A DNA stretch of 13,200 bases, from NCBI GenBank assembly GCA_036744635.1, contig DAIOHQ010000128.1, positions 1 through 13,200 on the forward strand, read 5' to 3'. Each line of letters opens with the position of its first letter. Position 1 is the first letter of the stretch. The notes beneath the pieces are model-generated. The model was not told where the DNA came from, searched no databases, and saw only the letters and a program-made list of their open reading frames with translations. A program made the position numbers and the translations under genes. Positions 6,473 to 12,496 of the stretch are shown in pieces. Origin of the DNA: DAIOHQ01 sp036744635 (lineage in GTDB: Bacteria > Planctomycetota > Phycisphaerae > Tepidisphaerales > Tepidisphaeraceae).

Positions 6473-7255
6473 ATGGCCTCGAAGCGCACGCCGCTGGCGG
6501 AAAAACTCGATGAAGTGAGAGACCGGATCGCCGCCGCCGCCGCCAAGGCCAGGCGCGAAGTCTCCGAAATCACGCTGATCGCGGTGACCAAAAACGCCGC
6601 CCCCGAGCAGGTGCGGGAAATCCTCCAGCTTGGCGTCGGCGACCTCGGCGAAAGCCGCGTGCAGGTGCTCACCCAGCGGGCGGCGCAGGTGAATGAATTC
6701 TTCGCCCGCCTGCAGCACGCAGGGGGGGCCGGCAACGAAGGCCTGCCCGCCAGGCTGCGCTGGCACATGGTCGGCCACCTCCAGCGCAACAAGATCAAGG
6801 CCATCCTGCCGCTGGTGAGCATGGTCCACAGCATTGACAGCCTCCGTCTGGCCGAGGAACTGGACGTGCAGGCGCTCAAGGCCAACAAGAAGATTCCCGT
6901 GCTTCTGCAGGTCAACGCCAGCGAAGAGGCCAGCAAGTTCGGCGTCGCCGTCGGCGCTGCCGTCCATCTCGCCGAGCAGCTCGATTCCATGTCCAACCTC
7001 CAGTTCATGGGCCTGATGACCATGGCCCCGCTGGAAGGCGGCGAGGCCGCCACCCGCGCCGCCTTCGCCCGCACCCGCGAGCTGTTTGAAGAGATGCGCT
7101 GGCACAAGATCGGCGGAACGTCCCTCAAGCACCTCAGCATGGGCATGAGCAATGACTTCGAAGCCGCCATCGCCGAAGGCGCCACCATGGTCCGCATCGG
7201 CAGCGCCCTCTTCGGCGGAAAAACCGATCATCTCCAGGAGGATGAAGAAAAATAG
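6473..7255 (+). CDS. yggS: YggS/PLPBP family pyridoxal-phosphate homeostasis protein
   Basis: A 260-residue cytosolic protein of the fold-type III alanine-racemase-like family without a second domain. It binds pyridoxal 5'-phosphate and is known to balance B6 vitamers and amino-acid pools rather than catalyse a defined reaction. Visible marks are K40 in LIAVTKNAAPEQ (the PLP lysine), DLGESRVQ (family norm F/LGENRVQE; here Ser replaces Asn), WHMVGHLQRNKIK (97-109), HSIDSLRLAEEL, VNASEEASKFGV, FMGLMTMAP, and LSMGMSNDFEAAI (221-233) plus VRIGSALFG (240-248), which hold the phosphate. An insert around GGAGNEG (84-90) is slightly longer than usual. The ATG at 6473 is preferred to 6446 because GGAAGGAG is just upstream and the family begins near here. 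The GxxExxY cassette begins 24 bases after the stop. Confidence 0.94.
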   Translation: MASKRTPLAEKLDEVRDRIAAAAAKARREVSEITLIAVTKNAAPEQVREILQLGVGDLGESRVQVLTQRAAQVNEFFARLQHAGGAGNEGLPARLRWHMVGHLQRNKIKAILPLVSMVHSIDSLRLAEELDVQALKANKKIPVLLQVNASEEASKFGVAVGAAVHLAEQLDSMSNLQFMGLMTMAPLEGGEAATRAAFARTRELFEEMRWHKIGGTSLKHLSMGMSNDFEAAIAEGATMVRIGSALFGGKTDHLQEDEEK

Positions 7256-7298
7256 CAACGTCGCGCCAACAAACTTCACCACGGAGACACTGAGACAC

Positions 7299-7302
7299 GG
7301 AG
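7299..7302 (+). promoter_or_regulatory. Shine-Dalgarno site supplied by the left inverted repeat
   Basis: GGAG at 7299-7302 is the inner end of the 23-bp inverted repeat and lies eight bases before the GxxExxY ATG at 7311. The repeat therefore appears to provide the ribosome site of the cargo gene. Confidence 0.55.
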
Positions 7303-7310
7303 AAGAAATC

Positions 7311-7685
7311 ATGCTGATGGCAGAAAAACTGACCGAACAGATTATTGGGGCTGCGATTGAGGTGCATCGGCATCTGGGGCCGGGTGTGCTCGAATCGGCA
7401 TATGAAAAATGTCTGAGTCATGAGCTGACGCTGCGCGGCATCAAATTTCGAAGGCAGGTGAAGTTGCCTATCACCTATAAAGGGGTTGTGATCGACTGCG
7501 GATATCGAATCGATATTTTGGTCGAGGAAACCGTCGTCGTGGAGCTGAAGTGCATCGAGAAGGTCTTGCCCGTGCATGAGGCACAACTCCTGACCTATCT
7601 CAAGCTCAGTGGCAAGCGCGTGGGTCTGCTCATCAATTTCTTCGTTTCAATGCTGACTGAGGGAATCACGCGGCGGGTGCTTTGA
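7311..7685 (+). CDS. GxxExxY family protein (PD-(D/E)XK-like fold)
   Basis: A 124-residue protein. The family-naming motif is GVLESAY at 25-31, preceded by IIGAAIEVHRHLGPG, where this family has its conserved helix. Downstream, D68 in RIDILVE, E78-x-K80 in VVELKCIEK and Q92 in HEAQLLTYL have the order and spacing of a PD-(D/E)XK nuclease core (D, ExK, then Q), and KRVGLLINF is the usual end strand. The family is very widespread but its biological role is not settled; nuclease activity is inferred from fold. Codon choice (GGG, CGG, AAA, GTG) and lower GC contrast with neighbouring genes, which suggests transfer. The ATG at 7311 has GGAG eight bases upstream; a second in-frame ATG is at 7317. 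The gene is the only cargo between 23-bp inverted repeats. Confidence 0.9.
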   Translation: MLMAEKLTEQIIGAAIEVHRHLGPGVLESAYEKCLSHELTLRGIKFRRQVKLPITYKGVVIDCGYRIDILVEETVVVELKCIEKVLPVHEAQLLTYLKLSGKRVGLLINFFVSMLTEGITRRVL

Positions 7686-7781
7686 AACTCCTCTCTCCGT
7701 GTCTCAGTGTCTCCGTGTTTTTCTGCCGTTGGAGTCTCAAAATCCAAAACGCCCAAAGGACACCCGAATCCAAAATGCCCC

Positions 7782-8075
7782 ATGCCCGAGATCGATTTCT
7801 TCAACTTCTTCCGCTACACCCTGGGCACGGTGGCCACCGTCTATGCCACGGTCGTCACCCTGCAATCGCTCTGGGGCTGGTATGTCTATCTGGCCGGAAG
7901 TGATAAGTATATCGCCATCGCCCGCCGATACCTTGTGGTACACGGCCTGCGCCTGCGCTTCAAAACCTTTTGGGGCGATGTGCTGATTTCCCTGCTGTTG
8001 TGCTGGATTTTCCTGATGCTCTGGCATGCCCACGGGCTGATTCGTCAACTGGACCACGCGCTGCATGGCGGCTGA
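7782..8075 (+). CDS. Small two-helix membrane protein paired with the next gene
   Basis: A 97-residue protein of unknown family. TM1 is about 11-37 (YTLGTVATVYATVVTLQSLW region) and TM2 about 66-84 (DVLISLLLCWIFLMLWHAHG), separated by a basic loop (KYIAIARRYLVVHGLRLRFK). Aromatic residues are dense near the start (MPEIDFFNFFRY). The ATG at 7782 is the first one inside the apparent coding region; earlier in-frame starts run through the inverted repeat of the GxxExxY cassette. No good ribosome site precedes it. The last 11 bases overlap the start of the next gene (ATG GCG GCT GA at 8065-8075), so the two are probably translationally coupled and may form one membrane complex. Confidence 0.75.
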   Translation: MPEIDFFNFFRYTLGTVATVYATVVTLQSLWGWYVYLAGSDKYIAIARRYLVVHGLRLRFKTFWGDVLISLLLCWIFLMLWHAHGLIRQLDHALHGG

Positions 8076-8988
8076 GCCTTCCAATCCGAGCGATATCAAG
8101 TTGCTGCCCGCCGGCAGCGGCGCCGAGCTGTCGACCACTCGCTCTGCCGCGCCTGCGCCCGCGACCGCCTCCAATCCCTCGCGGCAACTCTCGGAGCTTC
8201 CCAAGGACGAGCTGGCCCACCTCGCCGAAGAATTCGGCCTCGATCCCACCCGCTACAAGACCAACCAGCACCTCGTCGCGGCCATTCACGAGCGCCGCCA
8301 GTTGATCGCCGAAATGGACCGCGACGCCATGCTCGACGTCGTCAAATGGGGCCGCCGCCCGGTGACGATGAGCGCCGGCAAAGATCAGATTGCCCAGGAG
8401 ATCGCCCGCATCCGCTCGATGCGCTTCGCCGGACTGTCGCAGCGCGGCCTGGTCACGCTCGCCCGGCTCCGCAGCGTCAACGTCCGCGGCGATGAGCCTG
8501 TGCCTCTGCTGGTCAAAAAACTGAAAAAGCAGGAAGGATTCTTCTCCCGCCTCAACCGCAAGCGCCGTTCGGTGCTCGGCTCCATCGTCTCCAACATGAT
8601 CGGCGACACCGGCTCCACCGACTACCAGTTTCTCCCCCCCGGCGGCGGCGCTGCCGCTCCTTCCCGACCGGCCAGCATCAAGGAAGAAATCGAGGAATCC
8701 GGCCTGATCGGCGGCATCACCGGCCGCCTCAAGAAATCCGCCGACACCTACCTCAACCAGAAGCTCGATGAGATCGAAGCCCGCATCGACCGCAAGCTCG
8801 ACGAAATCGACCGCCGCCTCGGCGAATGGCGCGACAAGGAAATCGCCAACCGCATCAAGATTCTCAAAGTCACCCTCTGGGCCAGCGTCATTGTCGCCGG
8901 CCTTTCACTTATCTATTCTTATGTTCAGGTCTACGGGCCAAAGAGCAACCCGCTCCCCGCCCGGGTCGAGCACGTCGCCAAACCGTAA
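8065..8988 (+). CDS. Membrane-anchored protein with tandem SAP/Rho-N-like modules, unknown function
   Basis: A 307-residue protein I cannot assign to a named family. After a disordered Ala/Pro/Ser start (1-40) there are three helix-loop-helix stretches: about 42-79 (LSELPKDELAHLAEEFGLD, which resembles SAP or Rho-N modules), about 84-116 (MDRDAMLDVVKWG, then DQIAQEIARI) and about 122-157 (LSQRGLVTLARLRSVNVRG). A basic segment (KLKKQEGFFSRLNRKRRS, 152-169) follows, then a Gly/Pro linker, a strongly heptad-like coil (about 228-258, NQKLDEIEARIDRKLDEIDR) and a single TM helix (about 266-288) near the C-terminus. The order suggests a tail-anchored protein with a nucleic-acid- or protein-binding cytoplasmic head that oligomerises through the coil; this is inference. 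It overlaps the two-helix protein by 11 bases. Confidence 0.78.
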   Translation: MAAEPSNPSDIKLLPAGSGAELSTTRSAAPAPATASNPSRQLSELPKDELAHLAEEFGLDPTRYKTNQHLVAAIHERRQLIAEMDRDAMLDVVKWGRRPVTMSAGKDQIAQEIARIRSMRFAGLSQRGLVTLARLRSVNVRGDEPVPLLVKKLKKQEGFFSRLNRKRRSVLGSIVSNMIGDTGSTDYQFLPPGGGAAAPSRPASIKEEIEESGLIGGITGRLKKSADTYLNQKLDEIEARIDRKLDEIDRRLGEWRDKEIANRIKILKVTLWASVIVAGLSLIYSYVQVYGPKSNPLPARVEHVAKP

Positions 8989-8999
8989 CGGTGTTATTT

Positions 9000-9066
9000 G
9001 TCATTGGTCATTGGTCATTGGTCATTTGCGAGTGCCTTAAATGACCAATGACCAATGACCAATGAC
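9000..9066. repeat. Perfect 28-bp inverted repeat (ATTGGTC/GACCAAT family), copy 2
   Basis: Positions 9000-9027 and 9039-9066 are exact complements around an 11-base loop. The arms are tandem GTCATTG units of seven bases. It is the second member of the family at 6290-6350, here just after the SAP-like gene stop (8988) and before the TPR lipoprotein. It could serve as a terminator or transcript-end structure, although the loop and flanks lack a T run. Confidence 0.9.
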
Positions 9067-9144
9067 CAAGTACTCGAAATATTCCCCTGTTCCGGCCGAT
9101 TTCAATAATTGCTCCGCCCAATAAAGCCGAATATACCCTTGATT

Positions 9145-10137
9145 ATGATGCATTATCTTGGCACAGCGGCGAAGTGGCTGGGGGCAGGATGCCTCACGCT
9201 GACGATCATCGGTTGTGCCAGCCGCGATGCCTCCACCCCGGCCGTCAACACCTACGTTGAAGGCGCCCGCGCCTATCGCGAAGGCGATCGCGATCATGCC
9301 ATCAGCGCCCTGAGCAGCGCCGTCCAGCAGAACCCCGACCTCATCATGGCCCGCAAGATGCTCGGCGACATGTGCCGCAGCGGCGGCGATCTCGAAAACG
9401 CCGCCCAGCAATATGAAGCCGTCGTCCGCCTCGACCCCTACGGCTTTGAAAACTTCTACAATCTCGGCCTGACCTACCAGATGATGAACCGCCTCGAACA
9501 GGCCGCCAGCAACTATCTTAAATCACTCAAGCTCAACGCCAAAGACGCCGACGCCAACCTCAATCTCGGCCTCGTCTATCTCGCCCTTGGCCAGCCCGCC
9601 GACGCCGAAAAATATCTCCAGCAGGCGCTGGCGATCGATGCCAATCTCGGTTCCGCATGGGCCAACCTCGGCGTCGCCCTCGATGCCCAGGCCAAATACT
9701 CAGACGCCGAAAACGCCTACCGCAAAGCCCTCGAACTCGACCCCGTCCGTCCCTCCACGCTGGTGAATTTCGCCAGCAATCTGACCGTCCAGGGAAAATC
9801 CCAGGAAGCCATCCAGACCTTCGAGCAGGCCACCCAGCGCGAAGATTCCGCCCTCGCCCGCAAGCGCTACGGCGACGCCCTCGTCCTCGCCAAGCGCTAC
9901 GATGACGCCATCGCCCAGTATGAAGCCGCCCTCAAGCTCAACAAGAATTATTTCCCCGCCCTCAACGCCGAAGGCCTCGCCAGAATCGCCCAATACAAGC
10001 AAGGCCTCGAGCTCGACGACTCCAAGCGCGGCGAGGCCATCAACCTCTGGCGCAAGAGCCTGGAAATCAAAAAAGATCAACCCAACGTCCAGGCCCTCAT
10101 CCGCGACTGGGAAAAAAAGGCCCTCTTCAAAGACTGA
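9145..10137 (+). CDS. TPR-repeat lipoprotein
   Basis: A 330-residue lipid-anchored protein. The N-terminus is a lipoprotein signal with basic K10, a hydrophobic core and the lipobox IIGC, so C24 should be acylated and cleaved. From about residue 33 to the end it is almost all tetratricopeptide repeats of 34 residues, roughly seven to eight, starting near 33, 67, 101, 135, 169, 203 and 237. Good examples are FENFYNLGLTYQMMNRLEQA and GSAWANLGVALDAQAKYSDA, with NPDL/LDP ends between repeats. Such proteins are scaffolds for envelope complexes (secretion, polysaccharide or outer-membrane assembly); the partner is unknown. The ATG at 9145 (MMHYL) is preferred because it precedes the signal peptide; a TTG at 9109 would add 12 polar residues. 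No Shine-Dalgarno site is visible. The stop is followed within 25 bases by the structured repeat array. Confidence 0.92.
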   Translation: MMHYLGTAAKWLGAGCLTLTIIGCASRDASTPAVNTYVEGARAYREGDRDHAISALSSAVQQNPDLIMARKMLGDMCRSGGDLENAAQQYEAVVRLDPYGFENFYNLGLTYQMMNRLEQAASNYLKSLKLNAKDADANLNLGLVYLALGQPADAEKYLQQALAIDANLGSAWANLGVALDAQAKYSDAENAYRKALELDPVRPSTLVNFASNLTVQGKSQEAIQTFEQATQREDSALARKRYGDALVLAKRYDDAIAQYEAALKLNKNYFPALNAEGLARIAQYKQGLELDDSKRGEAINLWRKSLEIKKDQPNVQALIRDWEKKALFKD

Positions 10138-10159
10138 TACGCATCAATCTGCATGGACT

Positions 10160-10345
10160 GGTGGGGCGGACATTCCTGTCCGCCGTGGCCGGAGGAGCGG
10201 TGAATGTACTTTGTGAGGTGGGGCGGACATTCCTGTCCGCCGTGGCTGGAGGAGCGGTGGATGTACTTTGTGAGGTGGGGCGGACATTCCTGTCCGCCGT
10301 GGCCGGAGGAGCGGTGGATGTACTCATCCACCCGAGTCCGGCCAC
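10160..10345. repeat. Three tandem 57-bp repeats ending in a full two-hairpin structured element
   Basis: GGTGGGGCGGACATTCC begins units at 10160, 10217 and 10274, giving an exact 57-base period with three or four substitutions. Each unit holds hairpin 1, GGCGGACA-TTCC-TGTCCGCC. The third unit continues into a second, nested hairpin: GTGGCCGGA (10299-10307) with TCCGGCCAC (10337-10345), and inside it GGTGGATG (10313-10320) with CATCCACC (10325-10332) around TACT. Units 1 and 2 carry only the left half of hairpin 2. The array lies between the TPR lipoprotein and the ArnT-like gene. Because 57 is a multiple of three, long meaningless frames cross it. Confidence 0.9.
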
Positions 10346-10378
10346 ACAACTTGCTTCCCACCGGCGCCACTCTCCGCA

Positions 10379-10384
10379 TATATT
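10379..10384 (+). promoter_or_regulatory. Candidate -10 box placing transcription start at the ArnT-like GTG
   Basis: TATATT ends seven bases before the GTG at 10391, with CCCCCC between. The spacing matches the TATAAA before the aldo/keto reductase and fits a leaderless mRNA. No convincing -35 is present; TTGCTT at 10351 is too far (22-base spacer). Confidence 0.3.
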
Positions 10385-10390
10385 CCCCCC

Positions 10391-12229
10391 GTGCCCTCCC
10401 GCTTCATCCTCATCCTTCTCCTCTCCCTCCTCGCCTTCCTCGCCCTCCTCGGCTACCGCGACATCGTCGCCAGCCACGAAGCCCGCGTCGCCGAAACCGC
10501 CCGCGAGATGGCCGACTCCGGCTGGCCCTGGGATGCCGCGCGCGTCCAAACTCCCCAGGTCGCCCTCACCAATATCGACGGCGTCAAGCGCCTCTCCCCG
10601 GTCGAAAACGCGCCCTCGCTTCAAGTGAATCCCTGGATCGTCCCCACCATGGCCGGCCAGGTCCGCCTCCAGAAGCCGCCCCTTCCCTACTGGTGCGCCG
10701 CCATTCTCTTTCGCCTGATCGGCGCCACCGCCTTCGCCGCCCGCCTCACCCCCGCCCTCCTCGGCGTCCTCTCCACCTTCCTCCTCTACGATCTCGCCCG
10801 CCACCTCATCGGCCGGCGCACCGCCTTCTACGCCGCTCTCCTCTATCTCTCCAGCTTCTTCATCCCCTCAGAATACCGCAAAGCCATGGCCGATCCCTAC
10901 CTCGCCTTCTTCACCCTCCTCTGCCTCTGGGCCTGGACCCGCGCGTGTGAAGCTTCCGGCCGCTTTGCCTTGAGTTGGTGGGGCAGACATTCTTGTCTGC
11001 CATCGCTGGATGAGCGGCAGGTGTACTCACCTGCCCGAATCCAGCCATATCTTCCCATGCCGCCGGAAGTATCACACGCCCCCCGCGCCAGCGCCGCCAC
11101 GAAATTCATCCTCCTCTTCTACCTCTCCCTTGCCCTCGGCCTGCTCGCCAAGGGCCCTCCCCTCTTCGTCCACATCTTCATCCCCATCGCCCTCTATCAC
11201 ATCTGCTATCGCCGCCCCATCCCGCGCAATCTCCTCGCCCATCTCTGCGGCCTCGTCATCGTCGCGCTCATCGCCCTCCCCTGGCCGATCCTGGTCCTCC
11301 GCCAAATCCCCAACGCCCCCGAAATCTGGAAATACGAATCCATCGGCGAACTCACCGAAAACACCGAAAATGCCCGCCCCTGGTGGTTCTACATTCCAAA
11401 CTTGTTCCCCCTCGCCCTCCCCTGGATCGGCCTGTGGATCATCGGCATCGCCCTCCCCTTCCTTCGCCGCGACAGCACAGCCGCGCGCCGGCGCAGACTC
11501 CTTTTCCCCCTCCTCTGGTACGCCGCCATCGTCTGCTTCTTCTCCTTCGTCCACCTGAAAAAGGTGGCCTATCTCCTCCCCGCCATGCCCGCCCAAACCC
11601 TCCTGCTCGCCCAGGCCGCGACCTGGTTCATCGCCCTCCTCCGCCGCCGCCCCAAACATCCCGCCCTCACCGCCTTCATCATCTCCCAATTCGCCGCCGG
11701 CTTTGCCTTCAGCCTCTATCTCGCCTACGAACTTCTGTTCGCCAAACCTCACCTCCCCGCCGCAATCGCCGCACCCCTGACGTTCATCGCCATCTCCGCC
11801 GCCCTTCTCCCTCTTCGCCCCATGTTACCCCACCATCCCTCCCGCTGGCTCATCACCCAATCCGTCGCCTACATCATCCTCCTCTTCCTTTTCTTCAATA
11901 TGATCGGCGCCATAAAAGAAAATCGCCGCTCCCCGCGCGGCCAATTCGCCGGGCGCGTGGTGACACTCGCCTCCGAGCCCAACTCCGCGCTTTGCATGGA
12001 ACGCATCTCCCCCGCCGCCCTTTTCAACCTCCCGCCCCACCCCAACCTCGATCATCCCGCCGACACGCTCTACGTTCTCGTCGAAGCCGGCGACTCCAGG
12101 AAAACCACCCTCGACTCCGGCCCCTTCGCCTACGCCTCCCCCAACCGCCAAATTCTCTCCATACAAAAAGCCGCCGAAGCCCCCACCCACTCCTGGCTCC
12201 TCTACCGACTCACCCTCGCCCCAAAATGA
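10391..12229 (+). CDS. ArnT/PMT-type integral membrane glycosyltransferase with an in-frame repeat insertion
   Basis: A 612-residue multi-spanning protein of the ArnT (GT83)/PMT (GT39) class, which moves a sugar from a polyprenyl-phosphate carrier to an acceptor on the outer face of the membrane. Family marks are TM1 (about 5-20), HEARVAETAREM (29-40, first external loop, E30), QKPPLPYW (94-101), MADPYLAFF (166-174), LLAKGPPLF (251-259) and VHLKKVAYLLPAMP later on. About ten further hydrophobic segments follow, then a soluble C-terminal part (about 520-612). The usual acidic pair in the first loop (DE) is HE here, so the catalytic residue should be checked. Residues about 195-230 (WWGRHSCLPSLDERQVYSPA and following) are encoded by a repeat element inserted between two TM helices. 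GTG at 10391 is the start; no ribosome site is visible. The acceptor (lipid A, protein or polymer) is unknown. Confidence 0.88.
   Translation: MPSRFILILLLSLLAFLALLGYRDIVASHEARVAETAREMADSGWPWDAARVQTPQVALTNIDGVKRLSPVENAPSLQVNPWIVPTMAGQVRLQKPPLPYWCAAILFRLIGATAFAARLTPALLGVLSTFLLYDLARHLIGRRTAFYAALLYLSSFFIPSEYRKAMADPYLAFFTLLCLWAWTRACEASGRFALSWWGRHSCLPSLDERQVYSPARIQPYLPMPPEVSHAPRASAATKFILLFYLSLALGLLAKGPPLFVHIFIPIALYHICYRRPIPRNLLAHLCGLVIVALIALPWPILVLRQIPNAPEIWKYESIGELTENTENARPWWFYIPNLFPLALPWIGLWIIGIALPFLRRDSTAARRRRLLFPLLWYAAIVCFFSFVHLKKVAYLLPAMPAQTLLLAQAATWFIALLRRRPKHPALTAFIISQFAAGFAFSLYLAYELLFAKPHLPAAIAAPLTFIAISAALLPLRPMLPHHPSRWLITQSVAYIILLFLFFNMIGAIKENRRSPRGQFAGRVVTLASEPNSALCMERISPAALFNLPPHPNLDHPADTLYVLVEAGDSRKTTLDSGPFAYASPNRQILSIQKAAEAPTHSWLLYRLTLAPK
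10977..11048 (+). repeat. Two-hairpin structured element inserted in frame in the ArnT-like gene
   Basis: Hairpin 1 is GGCAGACA (10982-10989), TTCT, TGTCTGCC (10994-11001). Hairpin 2 has the outer stem GCTGGAT (11005-11011) with ATCCAGC (11039-11045) and the inner stem GGCAGGTG (11016-11023) with CACCTGCC (11028-11035) around TACT. This is the arrangement of the intergenic copy at 10274-10345, with different stem bases but constant loops (TTCY and TACT). Similarity to the intergenic copy fades after about 11070. It is the only part of the protein that has no counterpart in the ArnT pattern. Confidence 0.88.
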
Positions 12230-12244
12230 TCCGCAATCCGGTGA

Positions 12245-12452
12245 GAACAGACATTCCTCCCGGTGGGGCAGACATTCTTGTCTGCCTCGGAGGATGCTAC
12301 TCTCCCGGTGGGGCAGACATTCTTGTCTGCCTCGGGGGATGCTACTCTCCCGCTGGCGCAGACATTCCTCCCGGTGGGGCAGACATTCCTGTCTGCCGTT
12401 TGACAGGCATTCTTGCCTGTCATCTGCGCTGGTAGGGTACGCTTCGCGCACC
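12245..12452. repeat. Cluster of ATTCYTG hairpins at a convergent junction
   Basis: Complete hairpin-1 copies (GGTGGGGCAGACATTCTTGT onward) begin at 12262, 12307 and 12373. The first two are 45 bases apart and share the tail TCGGRGGATGCTACTCTCCC. Broken half copies lie at about 12245-12260 and 12351-12368. A further hairpin, TGACAGGCA (12401-12409), TTCT, TGCCTGTCA (12414-12422), keeps the loop but has a different stem. An imperfect GGTACGC-TTC-GCGCACC hairpin lies at 12436-12452. The cluster fills the gap between the convergent ArnT-like and GT2 genes and could terminate both. Confidence 0.88.
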
Positions 12453-12496
12453 AACCCCCACTCCCGCTCACTCACCCATGCGCCATATCGGTGCCC

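Larger units (their letters stand above)
7280..7717. mobile_element. Putative GxxExxY cassette bounded by perfect 23-bp inverted repeats
   Basis: The left end 7280-7302 (CACGGAGACACTGAGACACG, then GAG) and the right end 7695-7717 are exact reverse complements over 23 bases. They enclose a single gene with base and codon use unlike its neighbours. The unit sits between the YggS stop and the next gene and interrupts neither. No target-site duplication is obvious. GxxExxY genes in several phyla have, to my recollection, CACGGAG-type repeats beside them, so the arrangement may be a general non-autonomous element. Confidence 0.6.

Noticed and set aside
7260..7730. Target-site duplication around the GxxExxY cassette
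   Set aside because: I compared the bases outside both 23-bp repeats and saw no matching direct repeat of useful length.
10160..10330. CRISPR array
   Set aside because: The repeats are contiguous with no unique spacers between them, there are only three units, and there are no cas genes.
10204..10950. Frame of 248 codons across the 57-bp repeats into the ArnT-like gene
   Set aside because: The open frame arises because 57 is divisible by three; the rest is Pro/Arg-rich out-of-frame translation of the glycosyltransferase.
11072..11752. Gly/Glu/Asp-rich frame on the minus strand
   Set aside because: Its composition is the antisense of Leu/Ala/Pro-rich membrane-protein codons; no motif.
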